Source: Rudanella paleaurantiibacter
Lineage (GTDB): Bacteria; Bacteroidota; Bacteroidia; Cytophagales; Spirosomataceae
Reading direction: 5' to 3'
Assembly (NCBI RefSeq): GCF_009184635.1
Contig: NZ_WELI01000001.1
Location: 992,001 to 1,056,000, forward strand
Length of the DNA stretch: 64,000 nt
Shown in pieces: positions 1-8,921 of this stretch. How positions within the stretch are numbered: position 1 is the stretch's first letter; every line of letters starts with the position of its first letter. The notes under the pieces were generated by a model, which saw only the letters and a list, made by a program, of their open reading frames with translations, did not search any database and had not been told where the DNA came from. A program made the position numbers and the translations under genes.

Positions 1-995
1 GCCGTGGGGGTGTACACAAACCGGGCGTAGGTGAGCTGAAAGGCCCGCGCCTGTACCGAAGCCCCAAATGATAGCCCCGATAAACCGGCCCCGTTGAGCA
101 GGCGCCCTTCCTGCCGTTGCCGGTGATTGTAAGCAACCATCACATTGACGTTGCGGCTGATGAGCAACTCGGTGCCCACAATCAGGTGGTGCGCCAGTCG
201 GTTCGCCAGACCCACCCGTCGGGGAATGGCGTTGCCGTTCAGGTCGAAGGTGACGTTGAGGGCCGGGTCGTTGTAAACAATGTCGAAGCGATGCAATTGA
301 TAAGCCGTGAGCGTGACCCGAACGGGCGCGTAACGCGGTTTGAACGTAACGCCAGCCTGTAAATCGAACGGAAGCTCGGCCTCGCGTGAGGGGCCGTAGT
401 TGCGCAGCAAAACCCCCGCGTTTTTAGCGGTAATGCCCACCGTCAGGGCTTGTTTGGGGTGCCGCCACACGCCCCCAAAATCGGCCATCAGCCCAAACGC
501 CGAATAGGTCTCAATGGCCGAACCCACGGCCTTCACCGTTGCCCCGAGGCTAAAGGCTCCCTCGGTGCGGGCGTGCGTCAGGCCCAGGGCGTAGTCATTG
601 GCCGAAAACGTACCGAGGGTGTTACCCTGTGGGTCGGTGAGGTTCATTTGGCCGTAGCTGAGGTACTGCAAACCAGCGGCCCAGCGACCTTTACTCCGAA
701 CCGGGAGCCCGTACTGCAGGGTGTAGTACCGGGCTGCGGCCAGGTACGGCATAAAACTAAGACCCAGCTCGTGCGGAGCGAGCGAGTCGGCGAGGGCGGG
801 ATTGTTCTGGAAATAAACTCCATCGGGTTCGGTGGCCGACGCCACCTGCCCGCCCAAAGCGGCTACGCGGGCGTGGGTAGGCAGATTCAGAAATGGGAAC
901 ACCCGCTGCCCGCCAAACGACTGAGCGTGGGCGGTTGGGCGGGCGAGCATGGTGCCGAGCCAAAGGAATACCCCAAAAAAAGTCAGTCGTGTCAA
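1..995 (-). CDS. porQ: Type IX secretion system protein PorQ (3' end cut by window edge)
   Basis: Partial gene running off the left edge, with about 331 codons visible. PorQ is an outer-membrane beta-barrel accessory protein of the type IX secretion system. The reading frame was taken by hand from the minus strand. A hydrophobic signal peptide ending in AHAQ is followed by NLPTHARVAALGG and YFQNNPAL, then many short glycine-rich strands typical of the PorQ/PorV-like barrel family. The start is uncertain. A TTG at 993-995 places the signal peptide at the N-terminus. The frame stays open to an ATG at 1131-1133, but that start would put about 46 polar residues before the signal peptide, so TTG is preferred. 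It is divergent from the GH92 gene. Confidence 0.75.
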   Translation of the reverse strand, partial: MTRLTFFGVFLWLGTMLARPTAHAQSFGGQRVFPFLNLPTHARVAALGGQVASATEPDGVYFQNNPALADSLAPHELGLSFMPYLAAARYYTLQYGLPVRSKGRWAAGLQYLSYGQMNLTDPQGNTLGTFSANDYALGLTHARTEGAFSLGATVKAVGSAIETYSAFGLMADFGGVWRHPKQALTVGITAKNAGVLLRNYGPSREAELPFDLQAGVTFKPRYAPVRVTLTAYQLHRFDIVYNDPALNVTFDLNGNAIPRRVGLANRLAHHLIVGTELLISRNVNVMVAYNHRQRQEGRLLNGAGLSGLSFGASVQARAFQLTYARFVYTPT

Positions 996-1220
996 AGGCC
1001 GAATCCCATGTTTATACCGGCAATCAGACTGAGTTTCTGCCACCCAGTCCGCCCGAATTTCGGCACCAAAATACACATCAAACCCCACACAACCCGCTTT
1101 TTTGCCCGAACCAATGCGTGTAAACAGCGCCATCCAAACGGCAAAAAGCCCAATTAAGCGGGTATGTTCTGCCCGGAAAGCCGTTTCTTTGTCGACTGCA
1201 CGAAAAAAGAAAATCTACGT

Positions 1221-3503
1221 ATGCTATACCGAGCCTTCCGGTGTTTACTTCTTTCATTTGCCTTGTCGGCCACTGCCTATGCCCAACCCGCCGACCCCGT
1301 TGAGCTGGTGAATACGCTGATGGGTACCGACTCTAAACCCAGCCTCTCGAACGGTAACACCTACCCGGCTATTGCCCTGCCCTGGGGCATGAATTTCTGG
1401 ATGCCGCAAACCGGCAAAATGGGTAGTGGCTGGGCCTACACCTACGCAGCCGATAAAATTCGGGGCTTCAAGCAAACCCATCAGCCATCGCCCTGGATGA
1501 ATGATTACGGGCAGTTTTCGCTCATGCCTGTGACTGGCAAACTTCGGATTGATGAGGACGAACGCGCCAGTTGGTATTCGCACAAGGCCGAGGTGGCCAA
1601 GCCGTACTATTACAGCGTGTACCTCGCCGACCACGACGTGACCACCGAGATTACCCCCACCGAACGGGCTGCGAGTTTCCGGTTTACGTTTCCTAAAACC
1701 GATAGCGCGTATGTACTCATCGACGCGTTTGACAAGGGCTCGTATGTGAAAGTACTGCCCCGTGAGCGCAAGATTATTGGCTACACCACCAAGAACAGCG
1801 GGGGCGTACCGGCCAACTTCAAAAACTACTTTGTTATCTACTTTGATAAACCGTTTGTGACGGCCCAAACCTGGCACGGTAAAACAATTGCCCGCGATAC
1901 GCTGGAGTTGCAGGCGGCTCATGCCGGGGCTGCTGTACAGTTCAAAACGGCCAAAGGCGAGGTGGTACATGCCCGGGTGGCGTCCTCGTTTATTAGCTTC
2001 GAGCAGGCCGAACGGAATCTGGAAGAGATCGGCAACGCAACCTTCGACGTAGTCAAACAAAAAGCTAAAGCCGCCTGGAATACCGAACTGAACCGGATTC
2101 GGGTAGAGGGGGGGACCCCCGAGCAGATTCGGACGTTTTACTCCTGTCTGTACCGCTCGCTGCTGTTTCCGCGTAAGTTTTATGAACTCGACGCCAACCG
2201 GAAGGTAGTGCATTATAGCCCCTACAACGGGCAGGTGCTGCCGGGGTATATGTTTACCGACACCGGTTTCTGGGACACCTTCCGGTCGCTGTTTCCGTTT
2301 CTGAACCTCATGTATCCTACGCTCAACGCGCAGATGCAGGAGGGGCTTGCCAACGCGTACAAAGAGGGCGGCTGGCTCCCCGAATGGGCAAGCCCCGGCC
2401 TGCGTAACGTGATGATTGGGTCGAACTCGGCCTCGGTGATTGCCGATGCGTACCTGAAAGGCGGGCGCAACTACGACATCAATGCCTTGTACGAGGCCGT
2501 GCTCAAAAACGCCGAAAACGAAGGCCCGATGGACGCCGTGGGTCGGCGGGGGGCTCCGTACTATAACCGCTTAGGCTATGTGCCGTACGACGTGAAGATC
2601 AACGAGAATGCCGCCCGTACCCTCGAATACGCCTACGATGACTTCGCCATTTACCAGTTGGCTAAAGCCCTTAAACGACCGGCCGCCGAGATTGAACGCT
2701 TTGCCAAACGCAGCCAGAATTACCGAAACCTGTTCGACAAGGAAACGGGTCTGATGCGGGGCAAAAATGCCGATGGTACTTTCCAGAAGCCTTTTAACCC
2801 GTTCAAATGGGGCGATGCTTTCACCGAGGGCAACAGCTGGCATTACACCTGGTCGGTTTTTCACGATGTACAGGGCCTGATTGACCTAATGGGCGGACGC
2901 GAGAAGTTTGTGGCCAAGCTGGATTCGGTGTTTACCCTGCCGCCGGTGTACGACGAAAGTTACTACCGGAGTGTGATTCACGAAATTCGGGAGATGCAGA
3001 TTGCCAATATGGGGCAGTACGCCCACGGCAACCAGCCTATTCAGCACATGATTTACCTCTACAACTACGCCGGTACGCCCTGGAAAGCCCAATACTGGTT
3101 GCGCGAGGTAATGAACCGGCTGTACCTGCCTACGCCCGACGGTTACTGTGGCGATGAAGACAACGGTCAAACGTCGGCCTGGTACGTGTTTACGGCTATG
3201 GGCTTCTACCCGGTTTGCCCGGCTACCGATCAGTACGTGCTGGGGGCCCCGCTCTTCAAAAAAGTAACGGCTACGCTCGAAAATGGCCGTCAACTGGTCA
3301 TCAACGCGCCCAATAATAGTGAGCAGAACCGCTACGTCAATACGATGCAGCTAAACCGCAAGCTGTACACCAAAAACTGGTTGAGCCATACCGAACTGCT
3401 CAAAGGGGCCGTGATTGACTTCAATATGTCGGCAACGCCCAACACGCAGCGCGGCACCACGCCCGACGCGTTTCCGTACTCTATGTCGACGGAAGGCAAG
3501 TAA
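1221..3503 (+). CDS. Exported GH92 family alpha-mannosidase
   Basis: A 760-residue glycoside hydrolase of family 92, whose known members are calcium-dependent exo-acting alpha-mannosidases. The ATG at 1221 is chosen because it opens directly into a signal peptide (LLLSFALSATAYAQ); the upstream ATG at 1164 would add 19 residues ahead of it. The mature protein begins with the GH92 N-terminal domain (GNTYPAIALPWGMNFW). The (alpha/alpha)6 catalytic domain carries FWDTFRSLFPFLNL, EGNSWHYTWSVFHD and GDEDNGQTSAWYVFTAMGFY, all hallmark blocks of the family. Length is normal. It would act in the periplasm or at the cell surface on mannose-containing glycans. No SusCD pair lies beside it, so it is an orphan enzyme here. 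A strong hairpin follows the stop. Confidence 0.92.
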   Translation: MLYRAFRCLLLSFALSATAYAQPADPVELVNTLMGTDSKPSLSNGNTYPAIALPWGMNFWMPQTGKMGSGWAYTYAADKIRGFKQTHQPSPWMNDYGQFSLMPVTGKLRIDEDERASWYSHKAEVAKPYYYSVYLADHDVTTEITPTERAASFRFTFPKTDSAYVLIDAFDKGSYVKVLPRERKIIGYTTKNSGGVPANFKNYFVIYFDKPFVTAQTWHGKTIARDTLELQAAHAGAAVQFKTAKGEVVHARVASSFISFEQAERNLEEIGNATFDVVKQKAKAAWNTELNRIRVEGGTPEQIRTFYSCLYRSLLFPRKFYELDANRKVVHYSPYNGQVLPGYMFTDTGFWDTFRSLFPFLNLMYPTLNAQMQEGLANAYKEGGWLPEWASPGLRNVMIGSNSASVIADAYLKGGRNYDINALYEAVLKNAENEGPMDAVGRRGAPYYNRLGYVPYDVKINENAARTLEYAYDDFAIYQLAKALKRPAAEIERFAKRSQNYRNLFDKETGLMRGKNADGTFQKPFNPFKWGDAFTEGNSWHYTWSVFHDVQGLIDLMGGREKFVAKLDSVFTLPPVYDESYYRSVIHEIREMQIANMGQYAHGNQPIQHMIYLYNYAGTPWKAQYWLREVMNRLYLPTPDGYCGDEDNGQTSAWYVFTAMGFYPVCPATDQYVLGAPLFKKVTATLENGRQLVINAPNNSEQNRYVNTMQLNRKLYTKNWLSHTELLKGAVIDFNMSATPNTQRGTTPDAFPYSMSTEGK

Positions 3504-3514
3504 TCAACGCCAAC

Positions 3515-3552
3515 TGCCCAGACACGTATTTGGCGTGTCTGGGCAATCTTTT
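3515..3552 (+). terminator. Rho-independent terminator after GH92 gene
   Basis: Perfect 12-bp stem (TGCCCAGACACG, 3515-3526, with its complement at 3534-3545), a 7-nt loop, then ATCTTTTGT. It starts 12 bases after the GH92 stop codon. Confidence 0.8.
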
Positions 3553-3608
3553 GTATCCGGGTTTGCCCGGTCTATTTCGACTTTCGCATCTGTTCCCTTC
3601 TTTGCTGC

Positions 3609-4841
3609 ATGATTACAAACGACGCCGTTGTTCTTGGCATTCTGCTGGTTATTCTGGCCTTTGTCTTTCAAACGTCCGATAGTTCGCGCCCATTCTGGCA
3701 ACGGTTTTACGCCTACGTACCGGCCACGCTGCTGTGTTATTTTCTGCCCTCACTGCTCAATACCACGGGTTTGGTGGATGGAACCAACGCTAACCTGTAC
3801 CCGGTAGTGTCGAAGTTCCTGTTGCCAGCGAGTCTGGTGCTGTTTACGCTCAGCGTCGATTTTGGCGCGTTTCGGCGTCTGGGCCGGGCCTTGGTACAGT
3901 TGTTTGCGGCCTCGGCCATCAGCGTAATGCTCGGTGGCCCCCTTACGGTCTGGTTGCTGGGTCAACTGGCCCCCGACCTGGTGGGCGGTACCGGCCCCGA
4001 AGCCGTATGGCGGGGCATGGCGACCATGGCGGGCACCTGGATTGGGGGCGGGGCCAACCAAACAGCCCTCAAAGAAGTGTTTTTACCGAGCGACCGTCTG
4101 TTTTCGGCCTTTGTCACGGTCGATATTTTTGTGGCCAATATCTGGCTGGCCCTGTTGCTGTACGGAGCTAGTCGGTCGGCTGCGCTCGACCGCTGGTTGC
4201 GGGCCGATGCGTCGGCGGTTGAAGACGTAAAACAGCGGGTGATTGAGCAGGCCGAAGCCGGCCGGCGCAATCCCTCGGTAACGGATCTGATTACGATTGT
4301 AGCAGTCGGCTTCGGGGCCACAGCCGTAGCTCATGCCGTGGCCGACTGGGTGGCTCCGCACATCGACGCCAACTATCCGGCCCTGAAACAGTTCAGCCTG
4401 AATGCGCCGTTTTTCTGGATTGTGGGCGTGGCTACGGCTCTGGGCATCGGGTTGTCGTTTACGCGGGCTCGCTCGCTCGAAGGCGCGGGGGCGTCTAAGG
4501 TGGCCACCGTTTTTCTGTACATCATGATCGCCACCATCGGGCTCAAAGCCGACGTTCTCGCCATTACCGAGCAGCCGGGCCTGATTCTGGTGGGCGTGAT
4601 CTGGATGCTATTTCACGCGCTCATCATGGTGTTGGTGTGCCGGTTGTTGCGGGCACCGTACTTTTTTCTGGCGGTGGGCAGCATGTCGTGCATTGGTGGT
4701 CCGGCTACGGCCCCTATTGTGGCGGCTGCGTTTCATCCGGCGTTGGCTCCGGTGGGGGTGCTTATGGCCATTATGGGGTACGCGGTAGGTACGTACATGG
4801 GCTATATCTGCGGCATTCTGATGCAGTTGGTGTCGCCGTAG
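3609..4841 (+). CDS. DUF819 family membrane protein (YjcL-like)
   Basis: A 410-residue polytopic membrane protein of the DUF819 family, with about 10 to 11 hydrophobic segments. Family features are the N-terminal segment, the glycine-rich MAGTWIGGGANQTALKE block around residues 138-154, and a C-terminal block with GGPATAPIVAAAFHP. The family resembles carrier proteins with an inverted-repeat fold, but its substrate is not established. The ATG at 3609 fits the first membrane helix. The gene is 24 bp upstream of another carrier-like gene in the same direction, so the two are probably co-transcribed. Function beyond membrane transport is inference. Confidence 0.85.
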   Translation: MITNDAVVLGILLVILAFVFQTSDSSRPFWQRFYAYVPATLLCYFLPSLLNTTGLVDGTNANLYPVVSKFLLPASLVLFTLSVDFGAFRRLGRALVQLFAASAISVMLGGPLTVWLLGQLAPDLVGGTGPEAVWRGMATMAGTWIGGGANQTALKEVFLPSDRLFSAFVTVDIFVANIWLALLLYGASRSAALDRWLRADASAVEDVKQRVIEQAEAGRRNPSVTDLITIVAVGFGATAVAHAVADWVAPHIDANYPALKQFSLNAPFFWIVGVATALGIGLSFTRARSLEGAGASKVATVFLYIMIATIGLKADVLAITEQPGLILVGVIWMLFHALIMVLVCRLLRAPYFFLAVGSMSCIGGPATAPIVAAAFHPALAPVGVLMAIMGYAVGTYMGYICGILMQLVSP

Positions 4842-4865
4842 GGGATTCATAAACAACACGAACGG

Positions 4866-5867
4866 ATGGCAAAAACATCGTTTACGGCGTTACTCGCCCG
4901 CGTGGGGCTTGATTGGTTTGTGCTGGCTCTGCTGGCTATGATTGGCGTGGCGCGGCTCTGGCCCGAACCGGGTATGCAAACAGGGCCGCTCTCGTTGTCG
5001 TCGCTCACCAACGTGGGTGTGTCGTTCATCTTCTTTTTTTACGGCCTGAAACTCAATTTCGAGCAACTGAAATCCGGTTTGCGGAATTACCGGCTGCATT
5101 TGCTTATTCACCTGACCACCTTTGGCCTATTTCCGGCCCTGGTGCTGGCGGCCCGGGCGCTGCTCATTCAGCCCGACACGGTTCTGCTCTGGATGGGTAT
5201 CTTTTACGTAGCTGCCCTGCCCTCCACGGTTTCGTCGTCGGTGGTGATGGTGTCGCTGGCGGGGGGCAACCTCCCGGCGGCTATTTTCAACGCCAGTATT
5301 TCGAGTCTGATTGGGGTGTTTATCACGCCGATCTGGATGAGCGTGCTGCTCACATCGGGCAATGGGTCGTTCGATTTGCAGGGCGTTATGATTAAGCTAT
5401 CGTTGCAGGTGATTGTGCCCGTACTGCTGGGGTTGGGGCTCAACCAGCGGCTGGGTTGGCTGGCGGCCCGGTACAAAACGCCCCTGCGCTACTTCGATCA
5501 GATCACGATTTTGCTTATCGTGTACACGTCGTTTTGCGAGTCGTTTACCCTCAACCTGTTTGCCGATTATTCGGTGGCCGATCTGCTGTGGCTCTCTGCC
5601 GGTATGCTGGCCCTGTTTTTTGTGGTTTATGGGCTGGTATGGCTGGCTTGCCGATTCCTCAACTTCAGCCGTGCCGACCAGATTACGGCTCTGTTTTGTG
5701 GCTCCAAGAAATCGCTGGTGCAGGGTAGTGTGATGGCGAAAGTTCTGTTTTCGGCCAGTACAGCGGGGGTAGCTCTATTGCCCATTATGGTGTACCATGC
5801 CCTCCAGCTGATTGTGGCCAGTATCCTGGCGCAGCGGATGGCGGCTCAGACCGAAGCGAGTGAATAA
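4866..5867 (+). CDS. Bile acid:sodium symporter family (SBF-like) transporter
   Basis: A 333-residue membrane protein of the SBF-like branch of the bile acid/Na+ symporter superfamily (YfeH/SLC10A7-like). It has about 9 to 10 hydrophobic segments, an early FFFYGLKLNFEQLKSGLRNY block, the characteristic ALPSTVSSSVVMVSLAGGN stretch near residues 118-136, and the C-terminal CGSKKSLVQGSVMAK block. Length is typical. It would be an inner-membrane carrier for an organic anion or ion, substrate unknown. It follows the DUF819 gene by 24 bp and precedes a zinc dehydrogenase by 94 bp; no terminator-like hairpin was seen between them. Confidence 0.85.
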   Translation: MAKTSFTALLARVGLDWFVLALLAMIGVARLWPEPGMQTGPLSLSSLTNVGVSFIFFFYGLKLNFEQLKSGLRNYRLHLLIHLTTFGLFPALVLAARALLIQPDTVLLWMGIFYVAALPSTVSSSVVMVSLAGGNLPAAIFNASISSLIGVFITPIWMSVLLTSGNGSFDLQGVMIKLSLQVIVPVLLGLGLNQRLGWLAARYKTPLRYFDQITILLIVYTSFCESFTLNLFADYSVADLLWLSAGMLALFFVVYGLVWLACRFLNFSRADQITALFCGSKKSLVQGSVMAKVLFSASTAGVALLPIMVYHALQLIVASILAQRMAAQTEASE

Positions 5868-5961
5868 ATAGCCTACTCATTTAGTCGGTTTGTCGAAACT
5901 AAAGGCGGTGCGGTCTGTTAGTCTGGTAAATTAGTAAGTAAACCAGCTAAGTAGCTCCGTT

Positions 5962-7119
5962 ATGAAAGCAGCCGTTTTTCACAAACCCAACGACATTCGG
6001 TACGAAAATGCCGAAGATCCTACCCTCGTCGAATCGCGCGACGCCATTATTCGCGTCACTTCTACGGCTATTTGCGGCTCCGACCTGCATATTTTCGATG
6101 GCGTATTTCCGCAGATTCGGCCCATGACGCTCGGCCACGAGTTTATGGGTATTGTGGAAGAAGTAGGGCGGGGGGTAAGTAACCTCAAAAAAGGCGACCG
6201 CGTGGTGGTGCCTTTCCCAATTGCCTGCGGGCAGTGCCACTTTTGTACCCACGGGTTGCCGCCACACTGCGAAAACTCCAACCCCGATCATTACGGCCCA
6301 CAGGGTAATCTGCTCGACGGCAAAGGCGGGGCTCTGTTTGGCTATACCGACCTCTACGGGGGCTATCAGGGCGGACAGGCCGAGTACGTACGGGTGCCAT
6401 TTGCCGACTTCGGGCCGCGCAAAGTGCCCGACTCACTCACCGACGAACAGGTTCTGTTTCTGACCGATATTTTCCCTACGGGCTGGACCTCCATCGATTG
6501 GGCCAACCTTCAAGGGGGCGAAACCGTCGTGATATTTGGGTCGGGGCCGGTGGGGCTAATGGCGCAAAAAGCGGCCTGGATCAAAGGGGCCGGGCGAGTG
6601 ATTGCGGTCGATCCGCTCAATTACCGGCTCGAAATGGCCAAGCGGGTTAACAAGGTCGAAACGCTGAACCCGCACGATGTGGACGTGGTGCAGGCTATTT
6701 ACGACATGACGGGTGGCTACGGGGCCGATGTGTGCGTAGATGCCGTCGGGGCCGAAGCTGAGCGGTCGTTTCTGGAGAAAATACGGTCGGTAATCAAGCT
6801 CCAACCCGGTACCGATAAAGTCATTGATCTGTGCATGCAGGCTGTAAAGCGGGGCGGTATTGTGCCCGTGGTGGGTGCCTACGGTAGCCCCTACGACAAT
6901 TTTCCCGTGCACCGGATGTTCGATAAGGGGCTGACGCTCCGGTTTGGGCAGGCGCCCGCCCAAACGTACATCGATGAGCTAATCGGGTATGTTGAAAGTG
7001 GCCGGGTGGTTCTCGACGACATTATCACCCACACCTTACCGCTCTCGCAGGTAAGCGAGGCCTACAAGATGTTCCGCGACAAAGAGGATAACTGTACCAA
7101 GGTAGTATTGAAGCCATAA
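5962..7119 (+). CDS. Zinc-dependent alcohol dehydrogenase (MDR family, formaldehyde dehydrogenase-like)
   Basis: A 385-residue medium-chain dehydrogenase/reductase. The N-terminal GroES-like domain shows the catalytic-zinc Cys in AICGSDLH and the GHEF motif, then the four-Cys structural zinc lobe (CGQCHFCTHGLPPHC). The Rossmann domain has VVIFGSGPVGLMAQKAA and a typical NAD-binding strand (VIAVDP). An extended loop (YGPQGNLLDGKGGALFGY) resembles the glutathione-independent formaldehyde dehydrogenase subgroup. Substrate cannot be deduced. It probably acts as a cytosolic NAD(P)-linked alcohol or aldehyde oxidoreductase. No missing key residue was seen. Confidence 0.9.
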   Translation: MKAAVFHKPNDIRYENAEDPTLVESRDAIIRVTSTAICGSDLHIFDGVFPQIRPMTLGHEFMGIVEEVGRGVSNLKKGDRVVVPFPIACGQCHFCTHGLPPHCENSNPDHYGPQGNLLDGKGGALFGYTDLYGGYQGGQAEYVRVPFADFGPRKVPDSLTDEQVLFLTDIFPTGWTSIDWANLQGGETVVIFGSGPVGLMAQKAAWIKGAGRVIAVDPLNYRLEMAKRVNKVETLNPHDVDVVQAIYDMTGGYGADVCVDAVGAEAERSFLEKIRSVIKLQPGTDKVIDLCMQAVKRGGIVPVVGAYGSPYDNFPVHRMFDKGLTLRFGQAPAQTYIDELIGYVESGRVVLDDIITHTLPLSQVSEAYKMFRDKEDNCTKVVLKP

Positions 7120-7153
7120 CGCTTTGTAAGTGAATGGGTAACGAGTAATGAAC

Positions 7154-7202
7154 AATGAGTAATGAAGCTGATTATTGGTCCATTAATTGTGCATTACTCA
7201 TT
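7154..7202. repeat. AATG/GTAATG-rich degenerate repeat with 11-bp inverted arms
   Basis: AATGAGTAATG (7154-7164) is the exact complement of CATTACTCATT (7192-7202). It lies in a low-complexity run of AATG, AACAATG and AGTAATG words spanning about 7130-7215. A related run occurs on the other side of the next gene at about 7797-7850. No function is apparent. Confidence 0.6.
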
Positions 7203-7273
7203 CTGCACTATACATTGTATATTCGACATCAACTCCTAACCGGTCGGTGGCTTTACGGGGCAGCCGATCGGTT

Positions 7274-7281
7274 TATTTTTG
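7274..7281 (+). promoter_or_regulatory. Candidate Bacteroidota -7 element (TATTTTTG)
   Basis: Exact match to TAnnTTTG, 41 bases ahead of the lipoprotein start at 7323. A clear TTG at the -33 position is lacking (TTTA at 7252-7255), so this is moderate evidence only. Confidence 0.45.
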
Positions 7282-7322
7282 CCTGATTCCAACCTTTTCT
7301 GAAACTGCCGAATCGTTACGGT

Positions 7323-7796
7323 ATGAAAAAGCTCGTTTTACTACTCCTGATAGGTCTCGTGGGTTGTCGGGAAGACACCGTGTGTGAGAAAGAACCCGAC
7401 CAGACAACAGGCTTGATAAACCGGCTGTTTCCAGATGGGTACCTGGCCTACGATACCCGGCAGGGAGAAGATTTGGGGCGGTTTGGCATCCGGATTTCTA
7501 CGGCCGACGAGTACAAACGAGTGTTTACCCATTGCTGCGCTACCCGGCTCGATAGTGTCGATTTCAGTCGGTACGATGTGCTCGGCCTATCGACCGTCAA
7601 CTTAGGGACGTACACGGGCAGCTATTACGTGTACGACGTACAACGCGACGATGCAAGCAAACGCATTGTGTACACTGTGACCGAGCGGTACTGCAAGCGT
7701 GGGTCACCCGTGGATGGGCGGGGCAATTTTGTCCTGATCCCGAAAGTGCCCGACGGTTACCGCGTTGAATACCTCCGGCAACAGGTGAAACGATAG
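7323..7796 (+). CDS. Small predicted lipoprotein, unknown function
   Basis: A 157-residue protein with a short lipoprotein signal: two lysines, a leucine/isoleucine core and the lipobox LVGC, so Cys14 should be lipidated. The mature part has four further cysteines (in TVCEKE, THCCAT and ERYCKR), which could form disulphides in the periplasm. The beta-rich sequence ends in a basic tail. No family was recognised. It stands alone between the alcohol dehydrogenase and a convergent gene, flanked on both sides by AATG-rich repeats. The ATG at 7323 is well supported by the signal sequence. Confidence 0.75.
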   Translation: MKKLVLLLLIGLVGCREDTVCEKEPDQTTGLINRLFPDGYLAYDTRQGEDLGRFGIRISTADEYKRVFTHCCATRLDSVDFSRYDVLGLSTVNLGTYTGSYYVYDVQRDDASKRIVYTVTERYCKRGSPVDGRGNFVLIPKVPDGYRVEYLRQQVKR

Positions 7797-7897
7797 GGAA
7801 TGCACATGTAAAATGTATAATGAACAATGAATAGTGAATAATGAGTGGGTTGATAACCAGCAGGGTAAATCATTGTTCGTTCACTTGTGTGTGTTAT

Positions 7898-7947
7898 ATA
7901 AACGGCTGACGCGTAGGAGTCTCCTACGCGTCAGCCGTTTATTTTTC
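7898..7947. terminator. Bidirectional terminator, 22-bp perfect palindrome
   Basis: Arms 7898-7919 and 7921-7942 are perfectly complementary around a single central T. The right side runs into TTTATTTTTC and the left side reads T-rich on the minus strand. It sits between convergent genes ending at 7796 (+) and 7962 (-), so it can serve both. Confidence 0.85.
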
Positions 7948-7961
7948 TGCTATCTGATCCC

Positions 7962-8921
7962 CTAATCGAGCCCTTCTGCTTCAATCGGTTCCAGCCGTTC
8001 GCGGGCAATTTCGGCCGCGTGCTGCTGCCCCGAATAAATCGAGCCGTTTAGATCGGTTTCGTCGAGGAAAACCTCGTAACCTGCATCCTGAACCGCTCGT
8101 TCATGGGGGCGAAACCCACCTTTGGGCACCCAGTAGGCTGCCAGACCAGCGTAAGCAGCGGCCAAACCGGCTGCTGTGTAGGCCAGTAGTTCTTTGCCGG
8201 GCTTGTTCCAATGCCGGGTGGCAATACCGCCGAAACCCGCAATGAACGGCACCATAAACCAGGGGTCGTTGAGGTGCCGGGCAATGGCGTACCCGGCCCC
8301 ACCCGTAGCCCCCAGAATACCGGCCGCCAGTGGTACGTCGCGTTCGTTGTCGCGTTCCCAAAGGCCCAGCGTCAGTAGCGTATCGGGCGTGCCAACTACG
8401 GTGGCGGCCGTCAGCCAGCCACTGTACAGACTCACCGGAATCCGAAGGTATTTTTCAGGAGCAGGTACCTCAGTGCGGCCAATTTCGAGGCTGTGATGCA
8501 GAGCAAGCGCCGAGGGCAGGTTAGCTTTTGTGGTTAGGTCTGAGATGACCACGCTCTCCTGGTCCGACTGGGCAAAAAACTTCCCAAAAACGGCGTTGAG
8601 GGCAAAGCTGCTCCACCACCACGGCAGGGCTTTCTGGTAACGCGGGTTGTGCGCCTGCGTGGGCAGTGCCTGATGTACCAGCAAGGCCGTCAGACCGGTG
8701 TACACCGTGCCCCATACAGCCCCAAAGGCCCAACCAGCCGGTACAATGAGGTTTTTATCGAACACCTGCTGGTATTCGGCGGGTACATCGTACTCAGGTT
8801 CCTCGTCCGGGTTGGCTTGTCGGTTGGTGCGCCGGGAGCGGCTGCTCGATGTGGTGGTGTAAATAATGCTGCCCACCGCAAACACCGCCGTCGCTACGCG
8901 CCAGAATGAGCTCGTTTTCAT
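7962..8921 (-). CDS. TspO/MBR-like polytopic membrane protein
   Basis: A 319-residue membrane protein. An N-terminal hydrophobic segment (residues 5-23) is followed by an Arg-rich, acidic linker, then PAGWAFGAVWGTVYTGL and further helices with the PWWWSSFALNAVFGKFF block. This resembles the tryptophan-rich TspO/MBR superfamily (pattern PxGWxFxxVWxxxY). A later SLYSGWLTAATVVGTPD block fits too. It is longer than typical TspO (about 160 residues), like the larger 'tryptophan-rich sensory protein' subgroup. The C-terminus is soluble and acidic. Its start overlaps the stop of the upstream dehydrogenase gene by 4 bases (ATGA), so the two are translationally coupled. Ligand is unknown. Confidence 0.65.
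   Translation of the reverse strand: MKTSSFWRVATAVFAVGSIIYTTTSSSRSRRTNRQANPDEEPEYDVPAEYQQVFDKNLIVPAGWAFGAVWGTVYTGLTALLVHQALPTQAHNPRYQKALPWWWSSFALNAVFGKFFAQSDQESVVISDLTTKANLPSALALHHSLEIGRTEVPAPEKYLRIPVSLYSGWLTAATVVGTPDTLLTLGLWERDNERDVPLAAGILGATGGAGYAIARHLNDPWFMVPFIAGFGGIATRHWNKPGKELLAYTAAGLAAAYAGLAAYWVPKGGFRPHERAVQDAGYEVFLDETDLNGSIYSGQQHAAEIARERLEPIEAEGLD

Noticed and set aside
450-1157. 235-residue open frame on the plus strand
   Set aside because: It is the mirror of porQ. The minus-strand frame has a signal peptide and PorQ motifs, whereas this one has random composition.
7898-7942. Long palindrome as a possible mobile-element end or attachment site
   Set aside because: Its position between two convergent gene ends and the flanking T-runs fit a bidirectional terminator better.
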